NCBI RefSeq assembly: GCF_030817175.1
Contig: NZ_JAUSYY010000001.1
Coordinates: forward strand, 372,001 to 436,000
DNA length: 64,000 bases
Source: Agromyces ramosus
Lineage (GTDB): Bacteria > Actinomycetota > Actinomycetes > Actinomycetales > Microbacteriaceae
Direction of reading: 5' to 3'
Part shown: positions 57,821-64,000 of the stretch, in pieces
Numbering within the stretch: position 1 is the stretch's first letter
Layout: each line of letters starts with the position of its first letter
Position numbers and translations under genes: made by a program
The notes under the pieces: model-generated
Database searches by the model: none
Told to the model about the DNA's origin: nothing
The model's input: the letters and a program-made list of their open reading frames with translations, nothing else

Positions 57821-58453
57821 GTGTCCGATCACGACTTGAACTGGAAGTACGTCGACGAGTCGGTCGTCGAGACCGAGTCCATCGCGAAGGCCCGCCAGCA
57901 GTCCCTCGAGCTCGGCGTCGAACCGGTCTCGCCCGCGGTCGGTGCCCAGCTCGCGGTCATCGCCGCCGCATCACGAGCCGAGTCGATCATCGAGGTCGGC
58001 ACCGGGCTCGGAGTATCGGGCCTCTGGATGCTGCAAGCGGCACGGCGCGCGATGCTCACGTCGATCGACACCGAGACCGAGTACCAGCAGCACGCCCGCC
58101 AGCACTTCGCCGACGCCGGCATCGCCGCTGCGCGCGTTCGCCTCATCGCGGGGCGCGCGAGCGAGGTGCTGCCGCGCATGAACGAGAGCTCCTACGACGT
58201 CGTCTTCGTCGACGCCGACGCGCCGTCGGTCATCGAGTACGCCGAGCACGGCCTGCGGCTGGCCAAGCCCGGTGGCACGGTGCTCGTCGCGCGCGCGCTC
58301 TGGAAGGGACGCGTTGCCGATCCGGCACGGCGCGACGAAGCGGCGGGCGCGTTCCGCACGCTCATCAGCGAGCTCGCGCCCTCCACCGCGGTGGCGACGG
58401 CGATCTCGCCCGCCGGCGACGGGCTCCTCCAGATCGTCAAGCTCGGCGCCTGA
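57821..58453 (+). CDS. Class I O-methyltransferase (family 3)
   Basis: A 210-residue SAM-dependent methyltransferase of the catechol-like O-MT family. Motif I is IIEVGTGLGVSGLWML (57-72), then LTSIDTETEYQQHARQHF, RLIAGRASEVLPRM, the metal-binding DVVFVDADAPSVIEY, and LAKPGGTVLVARALWKGR. The metal site Asp pair (VDAD) is present. Homologous to Rv1220c of M. tuberculosis, from memory. The physiological substrate is unknown. GTG start with GGGAG upstream. Confidence 0.92.
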   Translation: MSDHDLNWKYVDESVVETESIAKARQQSLELGVEPVSPAVGAQLAVIAAASRAESIIEVGTGLGVSGLWMLQAARRAMLTSIDTETEYQQHARQHFADAGIAAARVRLIAGRASEVLPRMNESSYDVVFVDADAPSVIEYAEHGLRLAKPGGTVLVARALWKGRVADPARRDEAAGAFRTLISELAPSTAVATAISPAGDGLLQIVKLGA

Positions 58454-58470
58454 ACCGCGCCCGGGCATGA

Positions 58471-58500
58471 CTCGAGCCCCGAGGAAACCCGGGGCTCGAG
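58471..58500. terminator. Bidirectional terminator between the O-methyltransferase and DUF3117 genes
   Basis: CTCGAGCCCCG (58471-58481) and CGGGGCTCGAG (58490-58500) are perfect 11-base arms with an 8-base loop, placed between the ends of two convergent genes (58453 and 58512). Confidence 0.8.
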
Positions 58501-58511
58501 GCGACGTGACT

Positions 58512-58685
58512 TCAGGCGGGATTCACGACGCCGCCGAGGACGTCGTAGAGCTCCTTGGCCTCAGCGTCGTTCACCGAGACGACGAGTCGCCCTCCTCCTT
58601 CGAGCGGAACCCGCACGATGATGAGTCGACCCTCCTTCACAGCCTCCATAGGCCCGTCTCCGGTGCGTGGCTTCATGGCCGCCAT
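58512..58685 (-). CDS. DUF3117 family small protein
   Basis: A 57-residue protein, almost invariant among actinobacteria: MAAMKPRTGDGPMEAVKEGR, then a beta-strand pair RLIIVRVPLEGGGRLVVSV and NDAEAKELYDVLGGVV. Function unknown. ATG 58685 has AAAGGGGAGC upstream and gives the family length. A 67-residue reading would add ten unrelated residues. GATAAT or TAATGG around 58715 may be the -10, giving a short leader. Confidence 0.95.
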   Translation of the reverse strand: MAAMKPRTGDGPMEAVKEGRLIIVRVPLEGGGRLVVSVNDAEAKELYDVLGGVVNPA

Positions 58686-58824
58686 TGAGCTCCCCTTTCG
58701 TGGCTGAGATTCCATTATCGGCCATCACGGGCGGTGCTGGGAAATCACCGCGAGTCTGTGGACAACGCTTCCACGCCCGAACGCGTGCGAAGCGGGCGCG
58801 GAATACCGCGGATTCCCGCCCCGA

Positions 58825-60072
58825 TCAGGGGGGCGTCCAATCGCGTCCGTCGATCCCCCACGCCAGCAGGAGCCACCCTGCCTGAAGCACGAGGAACAGC
58901 GCGACGAGGCTCCACCGATACCATGCCGCGCGCGGCACGGCGAGTGCGCCGACCAGGGGGAACATCGGGCCGACGATCCGGAACGTGCTCGACTGCGGGA
59001 AGAACACCGCGAGCAGGTAGGCGCCGTAGCTCGCGAGCCAGAGTCGCACGTCGACGCCGAGCCGGCGCACGGCCGGCGTGAAGAGCAGGGCGGCGAACCC
59101 CACGACGAACACGGCGACCGCCGTGATGCCGGTCCACGCTGGAAGCCCCGTCCAATCGGCCCACCACGCACCGCCCTGGAACCACGCGGTGAAGGGCACG
59201 AGCTCGACGTATCCGATGTACGCCGAGCGCCACGCGAGCTCCGTCTCGGTGTAGCCGTGCACCTCACCGGTGACCGCCCAGACGATGGCCGGCCAGGCGA
59301 ACCCCGCCACCACGGCGAAGAGGGTGACGGATGCCGCCGCCACGCGCTCCCGCGCGGAGAACGGGTCACGAGCGCGCGTCCACCACCGCCACGCCCAGTG
59401 CAGTCCGAGCGTGAGCGCGAATGCAAGTGCCCCCGGCCGCGTGAACGCCCACACGGCGATCACGGGCACGAGCCATCCGTATCGCCGGTCGACGAGCAGG
59501 AGCAGCGCCAGTGCGAGCAGGAGGAACCCGAGCGACTCCGCGTAGCCGAACTGCATGATCGGCGACACCGGGGCGACGCAGAACAGGACCACGGCGAAGA
59601 GCGCCCGATCGGGCTCGAGGAACCGCGACATCAGCCGATGCAGCACGAGCGCCGCCCCGAGTCCGGCGAGCACGGCGACGGTGACGGATGCCGCATTCCA
59701 CGGCAGCCCGAGCCAGGACAGTGCGCCCGACATCGTCGCGAAGACCGGGAGGAACGCCCACGCGTTCTCGGCGACATGCCCGGTGTCGGTGAGCGGCAGC
59801 TCGGAGGGGTAGCCCGCGAGCCAGATGATCTGGTACCACCGGGCATCCCACATGTTGGCGTACTCGAAGTAGCCGGGACGCGCCTGCGTCCACGGGTTCG
59901 CTCCCTGCACGCTCGCGAGTGCGAGCACGAGGATCGTCGTCACCGCCCGCGCGGCGAAGTACGCGAGGGTCACCTTCGCCCACCACGGCGTGAGGCGCCA
60001 GCGCACCCTCGGAGACCAGCGATGCGCCCGGAGCGGGTCGCGCTCCCGCGCGACGGTGGGGGTCGTCACCAT
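58825..60072 (-). CDS. PIG-V-like GT-C mannosyltransferase
   Basis: A 415-residue membrane protein with about ten helices. The first periplasmic loop contains YANMWDARWYQIIWLAGYPSE, the conserved Asp-Ala-Arg-Trp-Tyr motif of PIG-V/GT76-type dolichyl- or polyprenyl-phosphomannose-dependent enzymes. Later signature segments are FGYAESLGFLLLALAL and the Ser-Thr-Phe-Arg of PQSSTFRIVGPMFP. It probably adds a mannose to a lipid or protein acceptor outside the membrane. The start is 10 bases after the dapE stop, on the same strand, so it belongs to the dapE transcript. Confidence 0.87.
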   Translation of the reverse strand: MVTTPTVARERDPLRAHRWSPRVRWRLTPWWAKVTLAYFAARAVTTILVLALASVQGANPWTQARPGYFEYANMWDARWYQIIWLAGYPSELPLTDTGHVAENAWAFLPVFATMSGALSWLGLPWNAASVTVAVLAGLGAALVLHRLMSRFLEPDRALFAVVLFCVAPVSPIMQFGYAESLGFLLLALALLLLVDRRYGWLVPVIAVWAFTRPGALAFALTLGLHWAWRWWTRARDPFSARERVAAASVTLFAVVAGFAWPAIVWAVTGEVHGYTETELAWRSAYIGYVELVPFTAWFQGGAWWADWTGLPAWTGITAVAVFVVGFAALLFTPAVRRLGVDVRLWLASYGAYLLAVFFPQSSTFRIVGPMFPLVGALAVPRAAWYRWSLVALFLVLQAGWLLLAWGIDGRDWTPP

Positions 60073-60082
60073 CGCCTCTGGC

Positions 60083-61180
60083 TCACGCCTCGCCCGTGAG
60101 CCACGAGCGCAGCGCCCGCTCGCACGAGAGGATCTGCTCGACGGCGACGCGCTCGTCGTCGGCGTGCGCCTTCAGCGGATCGCCCGGACCGAAGTTCACG
60201 GCAGGGATGCCGAGTGCACTGAAGCGCGCGACATCCGTCCATCCGTACTTCGGCCGCGCTTCAGCGCCGACGGCGTGCACGAACTGCCGGGCGAGCGGCG
60301 CGTCGAGCCCGGGACGAGCGCCCTCGGACGCGTCGACGACGGTGACGTCGTAGTCGTGGAACAACCGGTGCACGATCGCGGATGCCTCGGACACCGAACG
60401 GCTCGGCGCGAAGCGGTAGTTCACCGTGAGCACCGCCTCGTCGGGGATCACGTTGCCGGCGACGCCGCCCGTGACGCCCACAGCGTTCAGTCCTTCGCGG
60501 TAGTCGAGCCCGTCGACCTCGACGGTCTCGGCCTGGTACGCCGCGAGCCGCTCGAGCGCTGGGGCGAGCTTGTGGATCGCGTTCTCGCCGACCCAGCTGC
60601 GCGCCGAGTGCGCTCGCAGCCCGGTGGCTCGCACCTCGGCACGAAGCGTGCCGTTGCAGCCACCCTCGACCTGGCCGTTCGACGGCTCGCCGAGGATCGC
60701 GAAGTCACCCACGAAGAGGTCGGGCCGGTTGTGGGCGAGCCGGCCGAGGCCGTTCAGCGACGCGGCCACCTCCTCGTTGTCGTACCACATCCACGTGAGG
60801 TCGACGATGGGCTCCGCGAGCTCGACCGCGAGCTTCAACTGCACGGCGACGCCCGCCTTCATGTCGACGGTGCCCCGCCCCCAGAGGAAGCGCTCGTCGT
60901 CGATCGTCTCGAAGCGCGTCGGCAGGTTGTCGTTGATCGGCACCGTGTCGAGGTGCCCGGCGATCACCACGCGACGGTCGCGGCCGAGGTGCGTGCGGGC
61001 GACCACGGTGTCACCATCACGGACGACCTCGAGGTGCTCGGCCTCCGCGAGCGCCGCGACGATGAGATCGGCGAGCGCCGTCTCGTCGCCCGAGACGCTC
61101 GGGATGTCGCAGATCGCCCGGGTGATCGCCACGGGATCGGCGGTGAGGTCGAGCGGGGGCCGGCGCGCTTCGAGGGGCAT
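60083..61180 (-). CDS. dapE: Succinyl-diaminopimelate desuccinylase
   Basis: A 365-residue di-zinc hydrolase of the M20 family that removes succinate from N-succinyl-LL-diaminopimelate in lysine/mDAP synthesis. Metal ligands are visible in VVIAGHLDTVPINDN (His, Asp), LWGRGTVDMKAGVAV (bridging Asp), WYDNEEVAA (catalytic Glu and ligand Glu), ILGEPSNGQVEGGCNGT (Asp-like ligand region) and the final His near NFGPGDPLKAHADDE. ATG 61180 is set by the leaderless-type -10. It is divergent from dapD, the enzyme two steps earlier, with a 79-base shared promoter region. Confidence 0.94.
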   Translation of the reverse strand: MPLEARRPPLDLTADPVAITRAICDIPSVSGDETALADLIVAALAEAEHLEVVRDGDTVVARTHLGRDRRVVIAGHLDTVPINDNLPTRFETIDDERFLWGRGTVDMKAGVAVQLKLAVELAEPIVDLTWMWYDNEEVAASLNGLGRLAHNRPDLFVGDFAILGEPSNGQVEGGCNGTLRAEVRATGLRAHSARSWVGENAIHKLAPALERLAAYQAETVEVDGLDYREGLNAVGVTGGVAGNVIPDEAVLTVNYRFAPSRSVSEASAIVHRLFHDYDVTVVDASEGARPGLDAPLARQFVHAVGAEARPKYGWTDVARFSALGIPAVNFGPGDPLKAHADDERVAVEQILSCERALRSWLTGEA

Positions 61181-61192
61181 CCATCGAGTGTA
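61181..61192 (-). promoter_or_regulatory. Leaderless-type -10 of dapE
   Basis: TACACT (61192-61187, minus strand) is followed by 6 bases and ATG 61180. Confidence 0.6.
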
Positions 61193-61247
61193 CGGCCGGC
61201 GCCCCGGGCGCCGCCGTCTCCCTCCGTCACACCGCGCGCCCGGCCGA

Positions 61248-61259
61248 TACGCTGGATGC
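61248..61259 (+). promoter_or_regulatory. Leaderless-type -10 of dapD
   Basis: TACGCT (61248-61253) is followed by 6 bases, GGATGC, and ATG 61260. The spacer itself is the over-represented GGATGC word. Confidence 0.6.
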
Positions 61260-62231
61260 ATGCCCGCGAACGCCGATGCCCTCTCCCCTGCCCCGCGCCT
61301 CGCGTGGGGCCATGGACTCGCCACGATCGCCGCCGACGGCACCCAGCTCGACGCGTGGTTCCCCGCGCCGGCGCTCGGCGCGCGGCCCGCAACTGCGGCA
61401 TCCGAGTCCCTTCCGGCGGAGACCCTCGAGCTCGTTGGCGCCGACTCCCGGCGCGCCGTGACCATCGAGGCGGTGACGGTCGAGGTCGACCTCGACGCTC
61501 CCCCGGCCGGCACGGCCGACGCGTACCTGCGCCTGCATGTGCTGTCGCACCTGCTGGCCCGCCCCAACACCGTGAACCTCGAGGGCGTGTTCGCGCACCT
61601 GCCCGCCATCGTGTGGACGAACGCCGGCCCGGTGCATCCGGCCGACTTCGACCGGCTGCGACCGAGCCTCCAGCGCGCCGGCATCCACGCGACCGGGCTC
61701 GACAAGTTCCCCCGCCTGCTCGACTACGTCACGCCAGAGCGTGTGCGCATCGCGGATGCCTCGCGCGTGCGCCTCGGCGCCCACCTCGCACCCGGCACGA
61801 CGGTCATGCACGAGGGGTTCGTGAACTTCAACGCCGGCACCCTCGGGGCCTCGATGGTCGAGGGACGCATCTCGCAGGGCGTCGTCGTCGGCGACGGCAG
61901 CGACATCGGCGGCGGCGCCTCGATCATGGGCACCCTCTCGGGCGGCGGCACCCAGCGGGTGACGATCGGCGAACGCGCCCTGCTCGGCGCCAATTCGGGC
62001 ATCGGCATCTCGATCGGCGACGATTCGGTCGTCGAAGCGGGCCTCTACGTCACGTCCGGCACGAAGGTCGTCGTGCTCGGCGGTGCCGGCGAACGGCCGC
62101 GCACCGTCAAGGCACTCGAACTCTCGGGAGTGGCGAACATCCTCTTCCGCCGAAACTCCCTGAACGGGCAGGTCGAAGTGCTCTCGCGCAGCGGCGACGG
62201 TGTCGCGCTGAACGCCGCGCTGCACGCCTGA
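61260..62231 (+). CDS. dapD: Tetrahydrodipicolinate N-succinyltransferase
   Basis: A 323-residue enzyme that adds succinate from succinyl-CoA to tetrahydrodipicolinate in lysine/mDAP synthesis. It is the actinobacterial DapD form: an N-terminal alpha/beta domain with LRLHVLSHLLARPNTVNLEG, then a left-handed beta-helix with hexapeptide repeats (VRLGAHLAPGTTVMHEGFVN, QGVVVGDGSDIGGGASIMG, GANSGIGISIGDDSVVEAG). Catalytic Glu is expected in MVEGRIS. The ATG at 61260 is supported by the -10 spacing. An out-of-frame ATG at 61256 is ignored. Confidence 0.95.
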   Translation: MPANADALSPAPRLAWGHGLATIAADGTQLDAWFPAPALGARPATAASESLPAETLELVGADSRRAVTIEAVTVEVDLDAPPAGTADAYLRLHVLSHLLARPNTVNLEGVFAHLPAIVWTNAGPVHPADFDRLRPSLQRAGIHATGLDKFPRLLDYVTPERVRIADASRVRLGAHLAPGTTVMHEGFVNFNAGTLGASMVEGRISQGVVVGDGSDIGGGASIMGTLSGGGTQRVTIGERALLGANSGIGISIGDDSVVEAGLYVTSGTKVVVLGGAGERPRTVKALELSGVANILFRRNSLNGQVEVLSRSGDGVALNAALHA

Positions 62232-62250
62232 CGGGGCCCCGCTTCTCGAC

Positions 62251-62256
62251 TACAGT
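62251..62256 (+). promoter_or_regulatory. Candidate -10 of the penicillin-acylase-family gene
   Basis: TACAGT would give a leader of about 50 bases ending in GAAGGAG before GTG 62313. Confidence 0.45.
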
Positions 62257-62312
62257 TGGGTGCTCAGGCCGCTTCCCGGGCGGCCGAGCCGTGCACATCA
62301 CGAAGGAGTGAC

Positions 62313-64000
62313 GTGGGTACCGACGCCCCGAGAACCCGCAGGCACCGCGGACTCAGCCTCCTGATCGGCCTGCTCGTGACCGTGCTGGTGCTCGCCATCG
62401 TCGGCGCGGGCGTCGGCTGGTGGACCGTGCAGCGTTCCTTCCCCACCACGAGCGGCCGGGTCGACGCTCCCGGCCTCACCGCCGCGGTCGTCGTGTACCG
62501 CGATGACGCCGGCGTGCCGCAGCTCGTCGCCGAGACCGACCACGACCTCTTCTTCGCGCAGGGCTACGTGCACGCGCAAGACCGATTCTGGGAGATGGAC
62601 TTCCGCCGGCACGTCACGGCCGGCCGGGTCGCCGAGCTCTTCGGTGAGTCGCAGGTCGCCACCGACGCGTTCATCCGCACCCTCGACTGGCGTGGCATCG
62701 CCGAGCAGGAATACGCCCTCCTCGACGAGCGGTCCCGGGCAGGCTACGACGCCTACGCCGAGGGGGTGAACGCGTACCTCGGTGAGCGCAGCGGCGCCGA
62801 CCTCTCACTCGAATACGCCGTCCTCGGGCTGCAGAACCCCGGGTACTCCCCCGAGCCGTGGACGCCTGTCGACTCGATCGCGTGGCTGAAGGCGATGGCG
62901 TGGGACCTCCGCTCCAACCTCGGCGACGAGATCGACCGTGCCCTGCTCGCGACGGTCCTGCCGCCCGAGGAGGTGGCGCGGCTGCACCCCGACTATCCCT
63001 GGGGCGCGAAGCCCACGATCGCCGGCGGCCCGCTCGGAGCGGCGCCGGCCGCGAGCTCCGCGTCGCCGGTCGAGCTCGTCGAACCGATCGCCGGCACCGG
63101 GTCGGTCGCGACGCCCGAATCCGCACCGCACGCCCCAGCGGATGCCGCGACGGGCGACTATGGGGTCGCTCTCGCGTCCCTCCGCGCCGTGCTCGACGGG
63201 ATCCCGGAACTCCTCGGGCCAGAGGGCGGCGACCTCGGCTCGAACTCGTGGGTCGTGTCCGGCAGCCTCACCGAATCCGGGCTGCCCCTGCTCGCGAACG
63301 ATCCGCACCTCGGACCCGCGATGCCGTCCATCTGGGCCCAGATGGGCCTGCACTGCGCAGAGCTCCGCGACGATTGCGGCTACAACGTGGCCGGCTACAC
63401 GTTCTCCGGCCTGCCTGGCGTGGTGATCGGGCACAACGAGCGCATCGCGTGGGGGTTCACGAACCTCGGCCCCGACGTCGCCGACCTCTACCTCGAGCGC
63501 GTCGAGGGCGACACCTACGAACTCGACGGCGTCATGACGCCGCTGTCCCTGCGCGAAGAGGTCATCGAGGTCGCGGGCGGCGATCCCGTCACGATCGCGG
63601 TTCGCTCGACGACGCGCGGGCCGCTCGTCACCGACATCGGCGAGGACTTCGGCCAGGTCGCTGCGACCGGCGCACCCGAAGGCGCCGACCACGTCTCACT
63701 GCAGTGGACGGCCCTCTCTCCCGGAACCACGGCGCAGGCGATCTTCGCCCTGAATCGCGCCGCCGACTGGGACGCCTTCCGCTCGGCCGCGGCGCTCTTC
63801 GACGTGCCCTCCCAGAACCTCGTCTACGCCGACGTCGACGGCAACATCGGCTATCAGGCGCCCGGCCGCATCCCGGTGCGCCGTTCCGGCGATGGCACCG
63901 TGCCGCTCGCCGGCTGGACGAGCGCGAACGGATGGTCGGGCACCATTCCGTTCGACCAGTTGCCGTCGGTGCTCAACCCGCCCGCCGGCTACATCGTCAC
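62313..64000 (+). CDS. Penicillin acylase family N-terminal-nucleophile hydrolase (3' end outside window)
   Basis: The frame starts at GTG with GAAGGAG 4 bases upstream and is open to the window end (562 codons visible of perhaps 850-900). A signal-anchor helix at about 15-36 (SLLIGLLVTVLVLAIVGAGV) precedes the alpha-subunit motif DHDLFFAQGYVHAQDRFWEM. A spacer peptide follows, and the autocatalytic Ser312 lies in LGSNSWVV, the new N-terminus of the beta subunit. After it come LLANDPHLGPAMPSIWAQM, GLPGVVIGHNERIAWGFTN and TTRGPLVTDIG. Family members hydrolyse amides such as penicillins, acyl-homoserine lactones or aculeacin-like lipids. The substrate here is unknown. It is extracytoplasmic. 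Confidence 0.92.
   Translation, partial: MGTDAPRTRRHRGLSLLIGLLVTVLVLAIVGAGVGWWTVQRSFPTTSGRVDAPGLTAAVVVYRDDAGVPQLVAETDHDLFFAQGYVHAQDRFWEMDFRRHVTAGRVAELFGESQVATDAFIRTLDWRGIAEQEYALLDERSRAGYDAYAEGVNAYLGERSGADLSLEYAVLGLQNPGYSPEPWTPVDSIAWLKAMAWDLRSNLGDEIDRALLATVLPPEEVARLHPDYPWGAKPTIAGGPLGAAPAASSASPVELVEPIAGTGSVATPESAPHAPADAATGDYGVALASLRAVLDGIPELLGPEGGDLGSNSWVVSGSLTESGLPLLANDPHLGPAMPSIWAQMGLHCAELRDDCGYNVAGYTFSGLPGVVIGHNERIAWGFTNLGPDVADLYLERVEGDTYELDGVMTPLSLREEVIEVAGGDPVTIAVRSTTRGPLVTDIGEDFGQVAATGAPEGADHVSLQWTALSPGTTAQAIFALNRAADWDAFRSAAALFDVPSQNLVYADVDGNIGYQAPGRIPVRRSGDGTVPLAGWTSANGWSGTIPFDQLPSVLNPPAGYIV

Noticed and set aside
1..64000. Mobile elements, integrases, direct-repeat attachment sites
   Set aside because: No transposase, integrase or phage genes were seen. 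The single tRNA has no flanking repeat of its 3' end that I could find, and base composition looks uniform.

Overview
The window is high-G+C actinobacterial chromosome with gene content, codon use and gene order typical of Microbacteriaceae (an Agromyces- or Microbacterium-like organism; inferred, not tested). Supporting points are the lineage-typical small families DUF3039, DUF3107 and DUF3117, an AdnA/AdnB helicase-nuclease pair, UvrD2, UPF0182, a PDZ/Lon-S16 membrane protease, and DapD/DapE of lysine and peptidoglycan synthesis. I see no insertion sequence, prophage, CRISPR array, integrase or rRNA. The only RNA gene found is an initiator tRNA-Met. No gene-free stretch exceeds about 300 bases.

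Layout. (A) 1-6535: the 3' part of nicotinate phosphoribosyltransferase, an AraC-type regulator, two small conserved proteins, and a two-gene ABC exporter whose ATPase has an unusual Ala/Lys-repeat N-terminal extension of about 320 residues. (B) 6795-15037: a cell-wall glycopolymer (teichoic-acid-like) locus. It holds a nucleotidyltransferase, a TagG/TagH-type exporter, a TagF-like glycerophosphotransferase, two family 2 glycosyltransferases and a CDP-alcohol phosphotransferase with an altered catalytic motif. An ECF-type membrane protein and an uncharacterised glycine-rich protein lie among them. (C) 15167-22124: an HtrA-like protease, an aminotransferase, a nitrilase, a large secreted zinc peptidase, tRNA-fMet and a DUF1304 protein.

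(D) 22230-43103: a block whose content and order match, from memory, the Mycobacterium tuberculosis Rv3193c-Rv3211 region: UPF0182, PDZ/Lon, DUF2342, an E1/TOMM-like protein, uvrD2, nudC, adnB, adnA, DUF3107, a ferritin-like protein and a DEAD helicase. whiB7 and the ABC1 kinase of that region are absent. A degenerate phosphotransferase sits between nudC and adnB. (E) 43213-58685: an endo/exonuclease-phosphatase, an Xaa-Pro aminopeptidase, a frameshifted lipoprotein, an M1 peptidase, a stress protein, then MgtE-N/CBS, DUF1003 and Mrp, a PLP decarboxylase with its transporter, succinate-semialdehyde dehydrogenase, TatB, an O-methyltransferase and DUF3117. This resembles the Rv1211-Rv1232c neighbourhood. 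(F) 58825-64000: a PIG-V-like mannosyltransferase, dapE, dapD and the 5' part of a penicillin-acylase-family enzyme.

Two genome-scale signals stand out. About eighteen genes have a TANNNT (or GAGAAT) -10 hexamer exactly 6-7 bases before the start codon, which implies widespread leaderless transcription. The word GGATGCC/GGCATCC is strongly over-represented on both strands and imposes otherwise rare codons. Gene ends are often tightly packed: ATGA/GTGA start-stop overlaps within operons, and tail-to-tail overlaps of up to 161 bases.
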